Under the pieces are notes generated by a model that had not been told where the DNA came from, ran no database searches, and saw nothing but the letters and a program-made list of their open reading frames with translations. A program made the position numbers and the translations under genes. From Paenibacillus dendritiformis (GTDB lineage: Bacteria > Bacillota > Bacilli > Paenibacillales > Paenibacillaceae), in the NCBI RefSeq assembly GCF_945605565.1, contig NZ_OX216966.1:2844001-2908000 (forward strand): 64,000 nt of DNA, written 5' to 3'. The first letter of the stretch is position 1. Each line of letters starts with the position of its first letter. Positions 10,001-17,683 of this stretch are shown here, piece after piece.

Positions 10001-10158
10001 TCGTCATTGACGCTGACGCGGAGCTTACCGCGGCCATTCAGGCGTTCGATGCGACGCTGCGCGATAATGTGCTGGTCGCTTCGGTTACCTTCGGCGAGGT
10101 CGAAGGCATGGATACGATCGAAGTCGGTTCGAAGACGATCCGGGTGCGGATGACGTAA
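7066..10158 (+). CDS. ileS: Isoleucyl-tRNA synthetase, type 2 (IleRS2-like)
   Basis: Class I synthetase of 1030 residues that charges tRNA-Ile. GTG at 7066 lies five bases after an AGGAAGAGG site. The ATP-binding HIGH motif is at residues 54-57 (PPTANGAPHIGH) and KMSKS at 590-594. The editing domain contains AWTTTPWTLPAHAAL and GTGIVHMAPAHGEDDY. FYEGPPTANG..HIGHVLGRVIKD, the length above 1000 and the lack of a C-terminal zinc CxxC motif place it with the eukaryote-like type 2 enzymes. The B. subtilis housekeeping enzyme is type 1 (~920 residues, HDGPPYANG). Type 2 enzymes are known for low sensitivity to mupirocin. Regulation is by the T-box leader. Confidence 0.95.
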   Translation: MKKVDVKERARERELRVLQRWNEQNTFQKSIEEREGKPNYVFYEGPPTANGAPHIGHVLGRVIKDFIGRYKTMSGYRVLRKAGWDTHGLPVELGVEKQLGISGKQEIEKYGVEEFVKKCKASVFEYEKQWRELTEAIGYWTNMDDPYITLDNRYIESVWHILSTIHNKGLLYRGHRVSPYCPCCQTTLSSHEVAQGYETVKDLSATVKFKLKDSGEYVLAWTTTPWTLPAHAALAMNPDMDYVRVQQEDGVYIVAKNLVDDVMKGEYTVLSEHKGSEFIGKTYDAPFTYIKPENGHLIVAAGFVTDASGTGIVHMAPAHGEDDYKSCRDNGISFVSVVDTHGRYTEEVTDFAGRFVKDCDIDIVKALSEQKTLYSKEKYEHSYPFCWRCKSPLLYYATESWFIKTTAVKDQLIENNSKVDWYPSHIREGRFGNFLDDLVDWNISRNRYWGTPLNVWVCSSCKEEYSPGSREELIARAVGPVSEDIELHKPYVDEVKLRCPHCEHGVMERTPEVIDVWFDSGSMPFAQFHHPFGDEQAFNEQYPADMICEGIDQTRGWFFSLLAVSTLYKGKAPYKAVIATGHILDENGQKMSKSKGNVIDPWEIINEYGTDAFRWALLSDSAPWNSKRFSKQIVAEAKSKVIDTLVNTHAFYVLYANIDQYDAQAYEERASANKLDRWILSRLHSLIGTVTKGLEANDFLNPAKAIEAYVDELSNWYIRRSRDRFWGSGMTDDKLSAYQTLRKVLLTLAKLVAPYAPMVADDIYTNLGGERESVHLDDYPQADKSLIDTELEQDMETARQIVELARNVRNETGIKTRQPLSELIISLDRPFHLADYEEVIQDEINVKQILLETSDGGFVDFVLKLNLKVAGKKYGKNVGPMQNALKSMPADETRRIVEQGQWTFTAADGEELTVTRDELLVEKQAKAGFASASGYQMTVALNTEITPELEQEGWVREVVRGIQDTRKKLDLPIEKRVDLVIDADAELTAAIQAFDATLRDNVLVASVTFGEVEGMDTIEVGSKTIRVRMT

Positions 10159-10253
10159 TGCCCTTCGGGCGGATCGAATCTGCACGGAATGAGCAGCCTG
10201 ACTCGTGGCAACAATAAGACAGGCGCTTGAATCCGGAATGTGGGATGGAAGAA

Positions 10254-10296
10254 GAGCGTGGACCTTGCGGGGAACCGGAAGGTCACGCTCTTTTTT
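10254..10296 (+). terminator. Intrinsic terminator after ileS
   Basis: GAGCGTG-G-ACCTT pairs with AAGGTCACGCTC across a short loop and is followed by TTTTTT. It lies 96 bases after the ileS stop and before the next small gene. Confidence 0.8.
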
Positions 10297-10329
10297 GCCA
10301 TTCGGCTTGTACGAGGAGGCGTAATTCGC

Positions 10330-10725
10330 ATGCACAAACAAGAGGAGAAGGACAAGCGGGACATCCGAACAGAGACGGAGAAAATTTGTGCCGAAATCCC
10401 TGCCGATGTACCGCAAAATGAGTGGGAAGAACGAAAAATGATGAAGACGATCCATGATTATACGGTCAGTCTGGCGCAAAAAATGGAGAAATCCCGCCTT
10501 GACGAGTATACGGCACTGCTCTTCAATCCGCGCAGGCTGATCTGGGTCAATCTGATGGGCGGCATCGCCCGGGGAGTCGGTATCGCCATCGGAGTCACGC
10601 TGTTCACCGCTCTGATTGCTTATATTTTACAGCTACTCGGCGCCTTGAACTTGCCGATAATCGGCGACTTCATTGCGGATCTGGTCCGCATCGTGCAGCG
10701 CCAGCTGGATACGAAGATGTATTGA
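10330..10725 (+). CDS. DUF5665-like small membrane protein
   Basis: Protein of 131 residues. The first ~55 residues are very charged and hydrophilic. Then a segment of DUF5665 type appears, with EYTALLFNPRRLIWVNLMGGIARGVGIAIG followed by a single hydrophobic helix (VTLFTALIAYILQLLGALNLPIIG), and a short amphipathic tail. No enzymatic residues are apparent. ATG 10330 is preceded by GAGGAGG. A longer frame opening at 10240 would run through the ileS terminator and is rejected. It is convergent with the next gene, with only 22 bases between the stops. Function unknown. Confidence 0.75.
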   Translation: MHKQEEKDKRDIRTETEKICAEIPADVPQNEWEERKMMKTIHDYTVSLAQKMEKSRLDEYTALLFNPRRLIWVNLMGGIARGVGIAIGVTLFTALIAYILQLLGALNLPIIGDFIADLVRIVQRQLDTKMY

Positions 10726-10747
10726 AGCGGGCGATGGCGGCGGTACT

Positions 10748-11515
10748 TTAATGATAAGCGTCGCCGGCATCGTCGGAGCCGTCTGGCGAATAGCCTGTCT
10801 CGTCCGGCTCGAGCAGCGGTTCTCCTTCCCCGCTGTCCATATAGTGCCGATAACGCCGATTGCGGACGATGTACACATCGCTTCCGGTCATATCCGTGGC
10901 GACGAAGCTCTCGAACGATTCGACGAAGCCGTCGACATCGTCAGATGCTTCAATGTACATATTGTCGTAGTCGTCGATATTGCCGTCTTCCTGCATCGCC
11001 GGAGTATTCGACGTGCCCCACGATTCGACAATCTGCCATGCATCCTCCCCGTCGAAGCCGTTCTGGGTATCCAATTCGTCCAGACTGGTGCGCCCGAAGG
11101 GAGGCATCAGGAATTGCTCCTCTACCGGCCGGCGGTCGGACACTTGGCGCTGCGGCTCATGCTCGATGCAGTACATCGTAAAAGGCACGGCTTCCAGCCG
11201 TTCGTAGGGAATCGGTTGCCCGCACACCGCGCAAATGCCGTATGTGCCCTTGTCGATTTGAGCGAGGGCGCTATGAATGCGATCAAGCAGAAATTCATCA
11301 TGCTCATTCAAGGCGATTTCCTTGCCCCGTTCGTACATCTCTGTTGCGACATCCCCCGGGTGATTGTCGACATTAGACAATTCTCCCGTATTTTCGCGGA
11401 GCGAGCGGGATAATCCGTAATGGTTGCTGTGAGCCAGCTTGCGGCTCAGTTGGATTTCTTTGTCAAGCAGTGTCTGCTTGAGCGACTCCAATTGCTGTGA
11501 TGTTAACGAATTCAT
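10748..11515 (-). CDS. TraR/DksA-type zinc-finger regulator (YteA/YlyA family)
   Basis: Protein of 255 residues. An N-terminal coiled coil (SQQLESLKQTLLDKEIQLSRKL) is followed by the sporulation-specific YteA region NHYGLSRSLRENTGELS..DNHPGD..TEMYERGKE. A zinc finger comes next, with C95, C98, C116 and H119 in the place of the fourth cysteine. The C-terminal half is acidic and low in complexity. Such proteins bind in the RNA polymerase secondary channel. In B. subtilis the related ylyA sits between ileS and lspA on the same strand as its neighbours. Here the gene in that slot is inverted. GGAGT lies before the ATG. Confidence 0.85.
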   Translation of the reverse strand: MNSLTSQQLESLKQTLLDKEIQLSRKLAHSNHYGLSRSLRENTGELSNVDNHPGDVATEMYERGKEIALNEHDEFLLDRIHSALAQIDKGTYGICAVCGQPIPYERLEAVPFTMYCIEHEPQRQVSDRRPVEEQFLMPPFGRTSLDELDTQNGFDGEDAWQIVESWGTSNTPAMQEDGNIDDYDNMYIEASDDVDGFVESFESFVATDMTGSDVYIVRNRRYRHYMDSGEGEPLLEPDETGYSPDGSDDAGDAYH

Positions 11516-11611
11516 GGCAGCCGTACTCCTTCCTTAAGGTGTCGTCTGCTTTATAGCATGTGCCATCGGGCGGAAAAACTACGTGGAAAAACGGTGACGG
11601 ATTGGGTTGTA

Positions 11612-11642
11612 TTGGACGTTATTTTTCAACCTGTGATACAAT
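11612..11642 (+). promoter_or_regulatory. Candidate lspA promoter
   Basis: TACAAT (11637-11642) is preceded by TG and one base, making an extended -10 element. TTGGAC lies 19 bases upstream, a somewhat long spacing. It is the only good promoter-like pair between the inverted regulator gene and lspA. Confidence 0.45.
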
Positions 11643-11719
11643 GAGCGGGGAATCAATGCCGCTTTAGCACCCTTTTTGGAGTGCATCTTACATCCTGTAA
11701 AATGAGGTGACAATTATCT

Positions 11720-12259
11720 GTGTGGTACTACCTTATCGCTTTGATCGTGTTCCTCATTGATCAAGGCACCAAATGGATTATCGCGACCCGATTAACGCTA
11801 TATGAGCAAATTCCGGTAATCGGCAATTTTTTCTTAATCACGTCGCATCGCAATACCGGAGCCGCGTTCAGCATCCTTGAAAATCAGCGCTGGTTTTTCG
11901 TCATTGTGACGATCGTTGTCGCTATCGGAATTATTTGGTATATGTACAAAATTCGGCATCAGCAAGGACATATTTTGCCTATCGGCCTCAGCCTTATCCT
12001 TGGAGGAGCGCTCGGCAATTTCCTTGATCGGCTGCTGACGGGCGAGGTTGTCGATTTTCTTCAATTTAATTTCGGCTCGTATACGTTCCCGATCTTCAAT
12101 GTCGCCGACATGGGCATTACGATCGGCGTCGGCTTGGTGCTGCTTGACGCGATGCTGTCCGTGAAGCGGGAAAAGGCGCTCGAGGCCGAGATTCAGCGGC
12201 ATGAAGCCGAGCATGGCCGTCCAGAAGACGGACAATCGAAGGAAGGATCGGCGCAATGA
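11720..12259 (+). CDS. lspA: Lipoprotein signal peptidase (signal peptidase II)
   Basis: Integral membrane aspartic protease, 179 residues, that cleaves the signal peptide from diacylglyceryl-prolipoproteins. Four hydrophobic segments are visible. Catalytic aspartates lie in GGALGNFLDRL (D103) and FNVADMGI (D130), close to the known D102/D129 of B. subtilis. NTGAAFS is the family's conserved box. GTG 11720 lies nine bases after GAGGTGA. The stop overlaps the start of the pseudouridine synthase gene. The last ~30 residues form a charged hydrophilic tail, longer than in many homologues. Confidence 0.96.
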   Translation: MWYYLIALIVFLIDQGTKWIIATRLTLYEQIPVIGNFFLITSHRNTGAAFSILENQRWFFVIVTIVVAIGIIWYMYKIRHQQGHILPIGLSLILGGALGNFLDRLLTGEVVDFLQFNFGSYTFPIFNVADMGITIGVGLVLLDAMLSVKREKALEAEIQRHEAEHGRPEDGQSKEGSAQ

Positions 12260-13227
12260 CAGACTTACGAACAACATCGTCAGAAGAAGACAATCAAGAA
12301 GCTGTAGAACATGATGTGCTGCTATGGACGGTAACCGACGCGGAAGCCGGGGAGCGCATCGATAAGTACATAACCGAATCGTTGGAGGAGCCGGTATCCC
12401 GTTCGCAGGTGCAGCTCTGGATTCGGGATGCTCATGTGCTCGTGAACGGGCGGAGCGTCAAGCCGAATTACAAGGTCGGCGCCGGAGACGAGATCGAGCT
12501 GCGGATTCCGGACCCGGCCTCGACGGATATCGTGCCGGAAGCGATTCCGCTCGATATTTATTATGAGGATGCCGATGTCATCGTCATCAACAAGCCGCGG
12601 GGGATGGTGGTTCATCCCGCGCCGGGTCATCTGTCGGGAACGGTGGTCAACGCTCTCATGCACCACTGCAGGGATCTGTCCGGCATTAACGGTGAACTCC
12701 GTCCCGGCATCGTGCATCGCATCGACAAGGATACGTCCGGCCTGCTGATGGCAGCCAAGAACGACCGTGCCCATACGGAGCTGGCGGCCCAGTTGAAGGC
12801 GCATACGGTGCTGCGGAAATATAAGGCGCTCGTTCACGGTAATCTGGCCCATGATCAAGGCACAATCGATGCGCCGATCGGCCGGGATCCGCATGACCGC
12901 AAAATGTTCGCGGTGACCGACCGCAACAGCAAGCGGGCGGTGACCCATTTCCAGGTGGCCGAGAGGTTCGGGGATGTCACGTTGGTGGAGCTGCAATTGG
13001 AGACGGGCAGAACCCACCAGATTCGCGTCCATATGAAATATATCGGACATCCGCTCGTCGGCGATCCGATGTATACGCGCGGCGTGCGCGGCGTAACGAT
13101 GGACGGGCAAGCCCTTCATGCGGCCACCTTGGGATTCGTTCATCCTGTCAGCGGTGAATTGCTGCAGTTCGAGGCTCCGCTGCCGGACGATATGGAGCAT
13201 CTCCTGTACATGCTGCGCAACCGGTAG
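12256..13227 (+). CDS. ylyB: RluD-family pseudouridine synthase YlyB
   Basis: Protein of 323 residues that isomerises uridines in large-subunit rRNA. An S4 domain (about residues 33-95) precedes the catalytic domain. The catalytic aspartate is D157 in HRIDKDTSGLLMAAK, with GRTHQIRVHMKYIGHPLVGD near the C-terminus. The ATG overlaps the lspA stop codon in ATGA, so the two genes are translationally coupled. The first ~30 residues are an acidic extension. The gene is followed by the pyr promoter. Confidence 0.95.
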   Translation: MTDLRTTSSEEDNQEAVEHDVLLWTVTDAEAGERIDKYITESLEEPVSRSQVQLWIRDAHVLVNGRSVKPNYKVGAGDEIELRIPDPASTDIVPEAIPLDIYYEDADVIVINKPRGMVVHPAPGHLSGTVVNALMHHCRDLSGINGELRPGIVHRIDKDTSGLLMAAKNDRAHTELAAQLKAHTVLRKYKALVHGNLAHDQGTIDAPIGRDPHDRKMFAVTDRNSKRAVTHFQVAERFGDVTLVELQLETGRTHQIRVHMKYIGHPLVGDPMYTRGVRGVTMDGQALHAATLGFVHPVSGELLQFEAPLPDDMEHLLYMLRNR

Positions 13228-13270
13228 GACGGAATCGGAGAACATATTCTAAGCGGTTCAAGAAAACGTA

Positions 13271-13299
13271 TTGACAAGTCGCGGGCAAAGTGGGATAAT
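13271..13299 (+). promoter_or_regulatory. Sigma-A promoter of the pyr operon
   Basis: A perfect TTGACA (13271-13276) and GATAAT (13294-13299) are separated by 17 bases. It lies directly upstream of the PyrR-binding leader. Confidence 0.82.
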
Positions 13300-13315
13300 T
13301 CATAGCGAACCAAAT

Positions 13316-13513
13316 ATTGAACCTTTAAATCAGTCCCGAGAGGCTGGCAAGGTAACGTTCGTAACGAGAAGATTCGTGACGCGAGAGAACGGAGGGGTAT
13401 GGTCTGCCTGTGAGCAGAGTACTCTTCATCAACATATCTCTTGCTGGATGTCGCGGCCTTCTGCGCTGTCATCTGAGTAATGAACTCCTTGCCTGTGGGC
13501 AAGGAGTTTTTTT
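13316..13513 (+). promoter_or_regulatory. PyrR-responsive attenuator of the pyr operon
   Basis: The leader contains CCTTTAAATCAGTCCCGAG followed by AGGCTGGCAAGG (13322-13352), the conserved PyrR-binding anti-antiterminator of Bacillus pyr leaders. It ends at a terminator: AACTCCTTGCC pairs with GGGCAAGGAGTT, then T residues (13483-13513). UMP-loaded PyrR binding should stabilise the upper hairpin, free the terminator and reduce transcription. Only one attenuator is present, before pyrR. No second copy was found at the pyrR-pyrB junction, where only five bases intervene. Confidence 0.88.
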
Positions 13514-13529
13514 GTGCCCCGCGATGTGA

Positions 13530-14138
<609 letters not shown>

Positions 14139-14143
14139 TCAAC

Positions 14144-15055
14144 ATGGCGGTAGTTCAACTGGAGCGTTCGGTAAAAGAACGGAGCTTGCTTGGTTTGAAG
14201 GAAATGAGCAAGCAGGAGATGGAGTCCATTTTGGACCGTGCCGATTACTGGAATCGTCAGCCCAACAAAGTAAACCATGTGCTCAAGGACAAATTCGCCA
14301 CGAATCTGTTCTTCGAGAGCAGTACCCGGACCCGCTGTTCGTTCGAAGTGGCCGAGAAGCGGCTTGGCGCGGAAGTCATAAATTTCACGACCCAGGCTTC
14401 CAGTGTGGAAAAAGGAGAATCCATCTATGATACGGTGCGGACGCTCGAATCGATGGGGATGGATGCGGGCGTCATCCGCCTGAAGCCGGTAGGTCTCTTG
14501 GAACAAATTGCGGAGCGGGTCAAAATGCCGCTTGTCAATGCCGGGGACGGCAACAACGAGCATCCGACGCAGGCGCTCCTGGACATGTACACGATGCGGA
14601 AGCATTTCGGAGAGCTGTCGGGTCTGAATGTGGCTATCGTAGGGGATATTCAACACAGCCGGGTTGCGCGCTCGAATCTGTGGGCGCTGCGGAAGTTCGG
14701 AGCGAAGGTCAGCTTCTGCGCTCCGGAGCATATGAGGGCGAACGACCTGGATGCCCCGTACATCTCAATTGAAGAAGCGGTGCAGGCCGATGTCGTCATG
14801 ATGCTGCGCCTCCAGCTGGAGCGGCATGAAGGAGACAAGACCGGCCCGGCGGAGGAATATCGGACCCAGTACGGACTGACACTTGAACGCGTTGCAGGGA
14901 TGAAGCCTCACAGCATCATTATGCATCCGGCTCCGGTGAACCGCAACGTCGAAATCGACGACGCTGTGGTGGAATGCGAACAGGCGCGAATCTTTGACCA
15001 GATGGCCAATGGGGTGCCGATACGGATGGCGGTTATGGAGCGGGCCATGGCGTAA
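14144..15055 (+). CDS. pyrB: Aspartate carbamoyltransferase catalytic subunit
   Basis: Enzyme of 303 residues that condenses carbamoyl phosphate with aspartate in the first committed step of UMP synthesis. The carbamoyl-phosphate site STRTR is at residues 60-64 (FFESSTRTRCSFE). GDGNNEHPTQALLDMYT and HPAPVNRNVEI carry further substrate contacts. No regulatory chain gene (pyrI) is present, as usual in Bacilli. It starts five bases after pyrR with an AGGGGG site. Confidence 0.97.
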   Translation: MAVVQLERSVKERSLLGLKEMSKQEMESILDRADYWNRQPNKVNHVLKDKFATNLFFESSTRTRCSFEVAEKRLGAEVINFTTQASSVEKGESIYDTVRTLESMGMDAGVIRLKPVGLLEQIAERVKMPLVNAGDGNNEHPTQALLDMYTMRKHFGELSGLNVAIVGDIQHSRVARSNLWALRKFGAKVSFCAPEHMRANDLDAPYISIEEAVQADVVMMLRLQLERHEGDKTGPAEEYRTQYGLTLERVAGMKPHSIIMHPAPVNRNVEIDDAVVECEQARIFDQMANGVPIRMAVMERAMA

Positions 15056-15126
15056 CCCCGCTGCGGGCGGGGGCAAGATGCTGAGATAGTCGGAGTCAAG
15101 TACAGAGATGAGAGGGGATCGTCATC

Positions 15127-16404
15127 ATGTTAGTGATTGCGAATGCGAATATATTAAATGAAGCAGGCGAACTTCAGCTTGCGGACTTGTGGATAGAGAA
15201 TGGACAAATCAATAAAATCGTTCCTGCCGGCTCGGAACCGGCCGGAACGGCTGAAGTATGCGATGTGCAAGGCAAATTCGTCTCGGCCGGCTTCATTGAT
15301 ATGCACGTGCATCTGCGCGAGCCCGGCTTCGAACATAAGGAGACCATCGCAACCGGTACGCGTTCGGCTGCCAAAGGCGGATTTACAACCATTGCCTGCA
15401 TGCCGAATACCCGCCCGGTCCTGGGCACTCCGGAGACGATTCGCTCCATCTATGACAAAGCGGAGACAGAAGGCATCGTGAAGGTGCTTCCGTACGCCTC
15501 CATCACGGTCAACGAACTGGGCCGGGAGCTGACAGATTTCGCCGCTTTGAAGGAAGCCGGCGCGATTGGCTTCACCGACGACGGAGTCGGTGTCCAGAAT
15601 GCCCAGGTGATGAAGGACGCCATGAGCCTCGCCAAGGAATTGGACATGCCGGTCATCGCCCACTGCGAGGATGATTCGCTCGTGAAGGGGCGGGCGGTCA
15701 CCGAAGGAGAATTCGCCCGCAAGCACGGACTGAAGGGAATTCCGAATGAATCGGAAGCGATTCATGTCGGCCGCGACATTCTGCTGGCGGAAGCGACCGG
15801 TGTCCATTATCATGTGTGCCATGTCAGCACGGAGCAATCGATACGCCTTATCCGGCAGGCGAAGCAGTTGGGCATTCGCGTCACTGCGGAAGTATGTCCG
15901 CACCATCTGCTGCTCTCGGATGAAGATATTCCAGGGATGGACTCGAACTGGAAAATGAACCCGCCGCTGCGCTCGCCTCGCGACGTGGCCGCCTGCATCG
16001 AAGGGCTGGAGGATGGAACGATTGATATTCTCGTCACCGACCATGCGCCGCATAGCGAAGAAGAGAAGGCCAAAGGAATGGAGCTGGCTCCCTTCGGCAT
16101 CGTCGGTCTGGAGACGGCCTTCCCGCTGCTCTATACCCGCTTCGTGGCGACCGGGAAATGGACGCTGTCCTTCCTCATCCGGCGGATGACGACGGACCCG
16201 GCCAATGTATTCGGACTCGCTGCCGGACGGCTGGAGCCGGGAGCCCCTGCCGATATTACGGTGATAGACCTGGAAGCGGAACAAGAAGTGAATCCGGAAG
16301 AGTTCCTGTCCAAAGGACGGAACACGCCGTTCACGGGGTGGAAGCTGAAGGGATGGCCGGTCATGACGCTGGTCGACGGACGCATCGTATGGAGCAAGTC
16401 ATAA
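15127..16404 (+). CDS. pyrC: Dihydroorotase
   Basis: Zinc amidohydrolase of 425 residues that cyclises carbamoyl aspartate to dihydroorotate. The metal-binding HxH is H60/H62 in GFIDMHVHLREPGFEHKE, and a later catalytic aspartate is D305 in LVTDHAPHSEEEK. It belongs to the long class I Gram-positive type. The ATG at 15127 follows GAGGGGATC. It is 71 bases after pyrB, and a 147-base gap separates it from carA. Confidence 0.97.
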   Translation: MLVIANANILNEAGELQLADLWIENGQINKIVPAGSEPAGTAEVCDVQGKFVSAGFIDMHVHLREPGFEHKETIATGTRSAAKGGFTTIACMPNTRPVLGTPETIRSIYDKAETEGIVKVLPYASITVNELGRELTDFAALKEAGAIGFTDDGVGVQNAQVMKDAMSLAKELDMPVIAHCEDDSLVKGRAVTEGEFARKHGLKGIPNESEAIHVGRDILLAEATGVHYHVCHVSTEQSIRLIRQAKQLGIRVTAEVCPHHLLLSDEDIPGMDSNWKMNPPLRSPRDVAACIEGLEDGTIDILVTDHAPHSEEEKAKGMELAPFGIVGLETAFPLLYTRFVATGKWTLSFLIRRMTTDPANVFGLAAGRLEPGAPADITVIDLEAEQEVNPEEFLSKGRNTPFTGWKLKGWPVMTLVDGRIVWSKS

Positions 16405-16551
16405 AGCGGCATCGGGCTATATCTTATACATCTCAATAGAAGGATTTCTTTTGATAATCCATATAACAACCATCGTATTCTGGCTGTCAGGATACCGACA
16501 TAATAGATTGACCGTCCCGCAAGGACCGGCAGAGAGCGAGGAGTGAGAGAT

Positions 16552-17682
16552 ATGCAGGCTAGATTATTATTGGAGGATGGCACGCTGTTCACGGGGGCCG
16601 GATTCGGCGCAGACGGTGAGACGACGGGAGAGGTCGTATTCAGCACCGGGATGACAGGATACCAGGAGGTGCTGTCCGACCCGTCCTACTGCGGTCAAAT
16701 CGTGACGATGACCTATCCGCTTATCGGCAATTACGGCATTACCCGGGATGACTTCGAGGCGATACGCCCGCATGTGCACGGCTTCGTCGTGCGCCGTCAT
16801 GAGCTGGTGCCCAGCAACTGGCGTGCCGAATATTCGGTCGACCGCCTGCTGAAGGAATACGGCGTTGTCGGCATCAGCGGCATCGATACGCGGATGCTGA
16901 CGCGCAAGCTGCGTCACTACGGCACGATGAAGGGAATCCTGACGACAGGAAGCGAGCCGGTCGAAGCGCTGATGGAACGGCTTGCGGGGACGGAATCGCG
17001 TACGGACCAGGTCGCGCTTACTTCAACGAAGCATATCTACTCCAGCCCCGGAGAGGGCGCGCGCATCGTGCTGGTAGACTACGGCGCGAAAAGCGGCATT
17101 CTTAGAGAGCTGACGAAGCGCGGCTGCGATGTCGTCGTCGTGCCTCATGACACGACGGCCGATGAGATTCGGCGCCTTCGTCCGGATGGCATCCAATTGT
17201 CGAACGGGCCTGGGGATCCGAAAAATGTGCCGCATGCGGTAGCTACCGTCCGCGAGCTTATCGGCGAATTCCCGCTGTTCGGCATCTGCCTCGGTCATCA
17301 AATCTTCGCGCTCGCTTGCGGAGCGGATACGGGCCGGCTGAAGTTCGGACACCGCGGCGGGAATCACCCGGTCAAAGAACTGGCGACGAACCGCTGCTAT
17401 ATTACATCGCAAAATCATGGCTATACCGTAGTGGAGGAATCCGTCAAGGGCACGGACCTGCAGGTTACCCATATCAATAATAACGACAAGACGATCGAAG
17501 GGTTGAAGCATGCGACGGCGCCTGCCTTCTCGGTGCAGTATCATCCGGAAGCTTCGCCGGGACCGTATGACAGCAGCTATCTGTTCGACCAATTCCTCGA
17601 TATGATTCGCGAGCATCAGAGCAATCGGACACCGGTACCGCGTCAGGTGGAACTTGCCGCACAGCTGAAAGGAGCGCGTTAA
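16552..17682 (+). CDS. carA: Carbamoyl-phosphate synthase small chain (pyrimidine-type)
   Basis: Glutamine amidotransferase subunit of 376 residues that supplies ammonia to CarB. The triad is C246 in [10 protein letters not shown], and H331 and E333 in [11 protein letters not shown]. The N-terminal domain ([19 protein letters not shown]) is typical. ATG 16552 follows GAGGAG. A GTG three codons upstream is in frame but overlaps the ribosome site. In this operon the enzyme is the pyrimidine-repressed copy, often named pyrAA. The stop is one base before carB. Confidence 0.96.
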   Translation: MQARLLLEDGTLFTGAGFGADGETTGEVVFSTGMTGYQEVLSDPSYCGQIVTMTYPLIGNYGITRDDFEAIRPHVHGFVVRRHELVPSNWRAEYSVDRLLKEYGVVGISGIDTRMLTRKLRHYGTMKGILTTGSEPVEALMERLAGTESRTDQVALTSTKHIYSSPGEGARIVLVDYGAKSGILRELTKRGCDVVVVPHDTTADEIRRLRPDGIQLSNGPGDPKNVPHAVATVRELIGEFPLFGICLGHQIFALACGADTGRLKFGHRGGNHPVKELATNRCYITSQNHGYTVVEESVKGTDLQVTHINNNDKTIEGLKHATAPAFSVQYHPEASPGPYDSSYLFDQFLDMIREHQSNRTPVPRQVELAAQLKGAR

Positions 17683-17683
17683 T

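Noticed and set aside
8299..10479. 726-codon minus-strand frame
   Set aside because: Antisense to ileS and the downstream small gene. No start site or protein motif.
10673..11413. 246-codon plus-strand frame
   Set aside because: Antisense to the zinc-finger regulator, whose CxxC motif and ribosome site are convincing.
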